From assembly GCA_024404435.1 (NCBI GenBank), contig JAKSPW010000010.1, positions 1-16,371 on the forward strand: a stretch of 16,371 nt of DNA. The letters run 5' to 3'. Positions 13,000-16,371 of the stretch are shown one piece after another. This DNA is from Clostridia bacterium (GTDB lineage Bacteria; Bacillota; Clostridia; Oscillospirales; CAG-272). The position numbers and the translations under genes are program-made. Under the pieces are notes generated by a model. That model was not told the DNA's origin. It saw nothing but the letters and a program-made list of their open reading frames with translations, and searched no databases. The number at the start of each line of letters is the position of its first letter. Position 1 is the first letter of the stretch.

Positions 13000-14778
13000 A
13001 TGGAAATAAAAAAGAGAAGTGAAATGGATCCCCGCTATACGTGGGACCTCAGCCACATCTTCGCGACGAAGGAGGGCTGGGAAGCAGCTCTCTCGGAAGC
13101 CGAAAAGGCAGTCGCCGCCATCCCCGCCCTGAAGGGCACACTCACGGAGAGCGTTGACGCTCTGAAAGCCGGGCTCGACGCGATCTACGCGGCAGTCGAA
13201 AAGGTCGAGCTCGTGTATCTCTACGCGAGCCTGCACAAGGAATCCGACAACGGAGACCCCGAATATCAGAACATGGAAGGCAGAGCCGTCAATCTTTACG
13301 TCTCCCTCTCCTCCGCGGTCTCGTTCATGAACCCCGAGATCCTCTCGGCGGGAGAGGAAAAGGTGAAGGCGATGCTCGGTGATGAAAAGCTCGCTCTCTA
13401 CCGTCACGAGCTCGGTGACATCATCCGCTCCGCGCCGCACACTCTCGACGAAAAGGGAGAGATGATGCTCGCCCGTCTCGGCGACGTATCGAGCGCACCG
13501 TCCGACGCGTTCGGCATGCTCGAAAGCGTCGACATGACCTTCCCCGACACGCTCGGTGAGGACGGAAACGACTCCGCGCTCTCGCACGGCAACTTCATGG
13601 TCTACATGTCCTCGTCCGACAGGGAGGTCCGCCGCTCGGCTTACGAAAAATATTTCGGAGAATTCAAAAAATATATCAACACGTTTGCCGCAACCTATGC
13701 GGGAAGCGTCAAGTTCGACACTTATTTTGCGGACGTGCGCAGCTTTGACAGCGCGCTTGCCGCCGCTCTCTTCTCGTCGAACGTCCCGACGGACGTTTAC
13801 GACAGCCTGCTCGAGGCGATCCACGACGGACTTTCCGACATGAGAAGATACACCGACCTGCGTGCCCGCGCACTCGGCGCAGACGAGCTCACGATGTACG
13901 ACCTCTACTGCCCGATGGTAAAGGGCGTCGACGCGAAATACACCTTCGAAGAGGCCTGCGCCCTCGTGAAAAAGGCACTCGCGCCTCTCGGCGAGAGATA
14001 CGGCGAGCTCCTCGACCGCGCCTTCACGGAGCGCTGGATCGACGTTTACGAAAACAAGGGTAAAACGACGGGCGCGTTCTCCTGCGGAGTATACGGAGTC
14101 CATCCGTACGTCCTGCTCAACTTCACGGGCACTCTCGAGGACGTATTCACTCTCGCTCACGAGCTCGGCCACGCGATGCACTCGTTCTTCTCGAGCGAGG
14201 CACAGGAATTCCCGACTCACGACTACAAGATAATGGTCGCCGAGGTCGCCTCCACGGTCAACGAGGTGCTCCTCACGAAGTACCTGCTCGCCACCGAGAC
14301 GGATCCCGCGCGCCGCGCCTACGTTCTGAATCACTTCCTCGAGGGCTTCCGCACGACGGTCTTCCGTCAGACGCTATTCGCGGAGTTCGAGAAGAAGGCT
14401 CACGAGATGTACAAGGCGGGCACGCCGCTGAGTGCCGACGTGCTGAACAAGCTCTACCTCGAGATAAACAAGACTTACTATTCCGGCGTGAACGTGGAAG
14501 ATCTCCACGCGATCGAGTGGGCAAGGATCCCGCACTTCTACCGTGCGTTCTACGTCTACCAGTACGCGACGGGCTTCTGCTCCGCCGTGGCGATCGCGCA
14601 GGGCATCGTCGACACCGGAGACGCGAAGGACTACCTCAGATTCCTCACGACGGGCGGCAGCGATTACCCGATCGAGGAGCTGAAGATCGCCGGAGTCGAT
14701 CTCTCCTCTCCCGAGCCGGTGCGCCGCGCGCTGAAGGTCTTCGCGGAGACGATAGACGAAATGGAAAAAACAATATAA
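13000..14778 (+). CDS. pepF: Oligoendopeptidase F (M3 family zinc metallopeptidase)
   Basis: 592-aa cytoplasmic peptidase that cuts oligopeptides, normal length for PepF. The opening DPRYTWDLSHIFATKEGWE is characteristic. The N-terminal oligoF domain spans roughly 110-185, and the catalytic domain holds LAHELGHAMHSFFSS with the zinc motif HELGH at 387-391 and the third ligand Glu415 in AEVAS. The C-terminal region has FYVYQYATGFCSAVAIA and LTTGGSDYPIE, all typical, so the enzyme looks intact. No signal peptide. AAAGG lies 7 nt before the start. It is co-directional with and 48 nt from the AbrB-like gene; a TATAAT at 12958-12963 in the gap has no good -35 partner. It ends at a strong terminator. 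Role: peptide use for nutrition or turnover. Confidence 0.97.
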   Translation: MEIKKRSEMDPRYTWDLSHIFATKEGWEAALSEAEKAVAAIPALKGTLTESVDALKAGLDAIYAAVEKVELVYLYASLHKESDNGDPEYQNMEGRAVNLYVSLSSAVSFMNPEILSAGEEKVKAMLGDEKLALYRHELGDIIRSAPHTLDEKGEMMLARLGDVSSAPSDAFGMLESVDMTFPDTLGEDGNDSALSHGNFMVYMSSSDREVRRSAYEKYFGEFKKYINTFAATYAGSVKFDTYFADVRSFDSALAAALFSSNVPTDVYDSLLEAIHDGLSDMRRYTDLRARALGADELTMYDLYCPMVKGVDAKYTFEEACALVKKALAPLGERYGELLDRAFTERWIDVYENKGKTTGAFSCGVYGVHPYVLLNFTGTLEDVFTLAHELGHAMHSFFSSEAQEFPTHDYKIMVAEVASTVNEVLLTKYLLATETDPARRAYVLNHFLEGFRTTVFRQTLFAEFEKKAHEMYKAGTPLSADVLNKLYLEINKTYYSGVNVEDLHAIEWARIPHFYRAFYVYQYATGFCSAVAIAQGIVDTGDAKDYLRFLTTGGSDYPIEELKIAGVDLSSPEPVRRALKVFAETIDEMEKTI

Positions 14779-14802
14779 AAAGAGCCGCAAGGCTCTTTTT
14801 TG
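14778..14802 (+). terminator. Intrinsic terminator after pepF
   Basis: AGAGCC/GGCTCT (14781-14786 with 14791-14796) around a GCAA tetraloop, extended by A-U pairs, followed by a run of T residues to 14801. It starts right at the pepF stop codon. Confidence 0.9.
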
Positions 14803-14808
14803 TTTGGC

Positions 14809-14837
14809 TTGCCATTTTCCGAAAAAAGAAGTATAAT
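14809..14837 (+). promoter_or_regulatory. Promoter of the glycyl radical enzyme gene
   Basis: -35 TTGCCA at 14809-14814, 17-nt spacer, perfect -10 TATAAT at 14832-14837. Predicted start near 14844, leaving a short leader of about 24 nt before the ATG. It begins just beyond the pepF terminator. I saw no clear operator. Confidence 0.82.
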
Positions 14838-14867
14838 ATAGTCAAAGAATTATCCGGGGAGACTGTC

Positions 14868-16371
14868 ATGAACAGAAAACTGTACGATTTCATAATAAAC
14901 AAAGAACATCACAAATTCCGCCGCGAAGTCGCACCCGTGGCCGAGAGCTACGCCGCAGAGGGCCTTTCTCCCGTCGAGCGCATGACGCGCCGCTTTGAAT
15001 ACCTGTGCTCGCTCGAGACACCCGTTATCCTCGAGGGTGAGCAGATCGTCTTCATCCGCACGACGGCGAACATCCCCGACTGCTTCACGGAGGCGGAGTG
15101 GGCGGATATAAAATCGAAACACTATATCCACGAGCTCGGCTACCTCTCGAACCTCTCGCCGAACTACTACCGCGTCATCGCGACGGGGCTTCTCGCCGCA
15201 AGAGAGACTGCGGACGAGTACGGCAAGCGCTCGATAGATGCTCTCATCTCCCTTTCCGACAGATATCTTGAGGAGGCGCGCCGCCTCGGCAGAGACGACC
15301 TCGTCGAAGTTCTGTCGCGCGTGCCGAGATACCCCGCGAGAAACTTCCGCGAGGCACTTCAGTTCTTCCGCATCCTGCACTACGCGCTCTGGCTCGAGGG
15401 CAACTATCACAACACCGTCGGCCGCTTCGACAGATATATCTATCCGTATCTGAGGGCCGACATGGACGCGGGCGTTTACACCGAGGAGTCGGCGCTTGAG
15501 CTTCTTGAGGACTTCTTCCTCTCGTTCAACAAGGACAGCGACACCTACGTCGGCGTCCAGCAGGGCGACAACGGTCAGAGCATGATGCTCGGCGGCGTCG
15601 ACGAGGACGGACGCGACGTATTCAACCTCCTCTCCGAGCTCTGCCTTAAGGCAAGCTACAACAACAAGCTCATCGACCCGAAGATAAACCTCAGAGTCGG
15701 AAAGTACACTCCCTCCGAAAGATACACGCTCGCGAGCCACCTCACAAAGGCGGGACTCGGCTTCCCGCAGTACTCGAACGACGACGTGGTCATCCCCGCG
15801 CTCGAAAGACTCGGTTACTCGCACGAGGACGCCTCGAACTACACCGTCGCGGCGTGCTGGGAGTTCATCATCCCCTTCGTCGGCGCGGACGTGGCGAACA
15901 TCGGCGCGCTCTCGTACCCGAAGGCGCTCGACAAGGCGCTCTTCTCAAAGCTTGAGACCTCGGAGAGCTTCGACGACTTCTTCGCCGCCGTCAAGGCGGA
16001 AATCCGAAACCTCGCAGACGACACCACGTCGGGCATAAACGGCCTTTGGTTCGTGCCCTCGCCGTTCATGAACGTGCTTATGGACTGCGACATATACGAG
16101 GGCGGGAAATACAACAATTTCGGCATCCACGGCACGGGCATCGCCACCGCCGCGGACAGCCTCGCCGCGATAAAGAAGTACGTCTTTGAGGAAAAGACCG
16201 TCACGAAAGAAGAACTGCTCACAGCAGTAAAAAACAACTTCGCGGGTGCGCCGGAGCTGCTCCATAAGCTCCGTTACGAGTCCCCGAAGCTCGGCAACAA
16301 CGACGACATTGTAGACGTCTTCGCCGCAGAGCTGCTGAAGACCTTCGCAGAGTCGATTGAGAGCAGGAAAA
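14868..16371 (+). CDS. Glycyl radical enzyme of the PFL/dehydratase superfamily, C-terminus outside window
   Basis: 501 residues are present; the gene runs off the right edge. Anaerobic enzymes of this family use a glycyl radical near the C-terminus and a cysteine thiyl radical to cleave or dehydrate small substrates. Visible: REALQFFRILHYALWLEGN near 162, GRFDRYIYPY, SMMLGGVDEDG, DPKINLRVG, then the active-site stretch AACWEF with Cys330 and Glu332, HGTGIATAADSLAAIKK, and PKLGNNDDIVD. The Cys-x-Glu pattern matches dehydratases and C-N/C-O lyases of the family, not pyruvate formate-lyase itself, which has Cys-Cys. Cys330 lies about 100 residues earlier than in the classical members, so the N-terminal part is short. 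GGGGAG lies 6 nt before the ATG. The Gly-radical loop and the activating enzyme would be beyond the window. Substrate unknown. Confidence 0.93.
   Translation, partial: MNRKLYDFIINKEHHKFRREVAPVAESYAAEGLSPVERMTRRFEYLCSLETPVILEGEQIVFIRTTANIPDCFTEAEWADIKSKHYIHELGYLSNLSPNYYRVIATGLLAARETADEYGKRSIDALISLSDRYLEEARRLGRDDLVEVLSRVPRYPARNFREALQFFRILHYALWLEGNYHNTVGRFDRYIYPYLRADMDAGVYTEESALELLEDFFLSFNKDSDTYVGVQQGDNGQSMMLGGVDEDGRDVFNLLSELCLKASYNNKLIDPKINLRVGKYTPSERYTLASHLTKAGLGFPQYSNDDVVIPALERLGYSHEDASNYTVAACWEFIIPFVGADVANIGALSYPKALDKALFSKLETSESFDDFFAAVKAEIRNLADDTTSGINGLWFVPSPFMNVLMDCDIYEGGKYNNFGIHGTGIATAADSLAAIKKYVFEEKTVTKEELLTAVKNNFAGAPELLHKLRYESPKLGNNDDIVDVFAAELLKTFAESIESRK

Noticed and set aside
1..16371. 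Search for CRISPR arrays, tRNA/rRNA genes, insertion sequences, attachment sites and phage or defence genes
   Set aside because: No regularly spaced repeats, cloverleaf-like segments, transposase or integrase motifs, or terminal inverted repeats were seen by eye. Short or divergent RNA genes could be missed without a covariance search.

Overview
The window looks like a chromosomal segment of an uncultured, GC-rich member of the Firmicutes, class Clostridia (gut Oscillospirales/Christensenellales type). The pointers are RNase J, an AbrB-type regulator with a zinc ribbon, strong AGGAGG-like ribosome binding sites, TTGACA/TATAAT promoters with 17-bp spacers, two TTG starts, a DUF5685 gene and a glycyl radical enzyme. 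The species assignment is inference. Coding density is high. I saw no rRNA, tRNA, CRISPR array, insertion sequence or phage gene.

Layout. (1) 1-2192, minus strand: a polar amino-acid ABC importer operon (binding lipoprotein, permease, ATPase cut by the window edge) with its own consensus promoter. A double hairpin lies between the binding-protein and permease genes. (2) 2309-12164, minus strand: one long run of ten tightly spaced genes in the order RNase J, U32-family (TrhP-like) protein, a cysteine-rich GLUG-repeat surface protein, a VOC/glyoxalase-like protein, undecaprenyl-diphosphatase UppP, a PsbP-like lipoprotein, a NifS-like cysteine desulfurase, a DUF5685 protein, a J-domain protein with a nine-cysteine tail, and a polytopic membrane protein. 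It starts at a consensus promoter with a leader of about 260 nt and ends at a good intrinsic terminator. (3) 12218-12490, minus strand: a 90-aa conserved-looking small membrane protein, divergent from (4) 12613-14802, plus strand: AbrB-like regulator then PepF-type oligoendopeptidase, with promoter and terminator. (5) 14809 to the end, plus strand: a glycyl radical enzyme of the PFL/dehydratase superfamily with its own promoter, cut by the window edge.

How they fit together. The long minus-strand unit mixes RNA metabolism (RNase J, TrhP-like), envelope lipid recycling (UppP) and a translationally coupled five-gene set (PsbP-like lipoprotein, desulfurase, DUF5685, J protein, membrane protein). 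That set is the most promising candidate for an undescribed function. DUF5685 carries two aspartate-rich motifs resembling those of squalene/phytoene-synthase-type class I isoprenoid synthases, and the J protein ends in a cysteine-packed tail next to a sulfur-mobilising enzyme. Oddities elsewhere are the loss of the Walker B aspartate in the importer ATPase and unusual substitutions in its binding protein.
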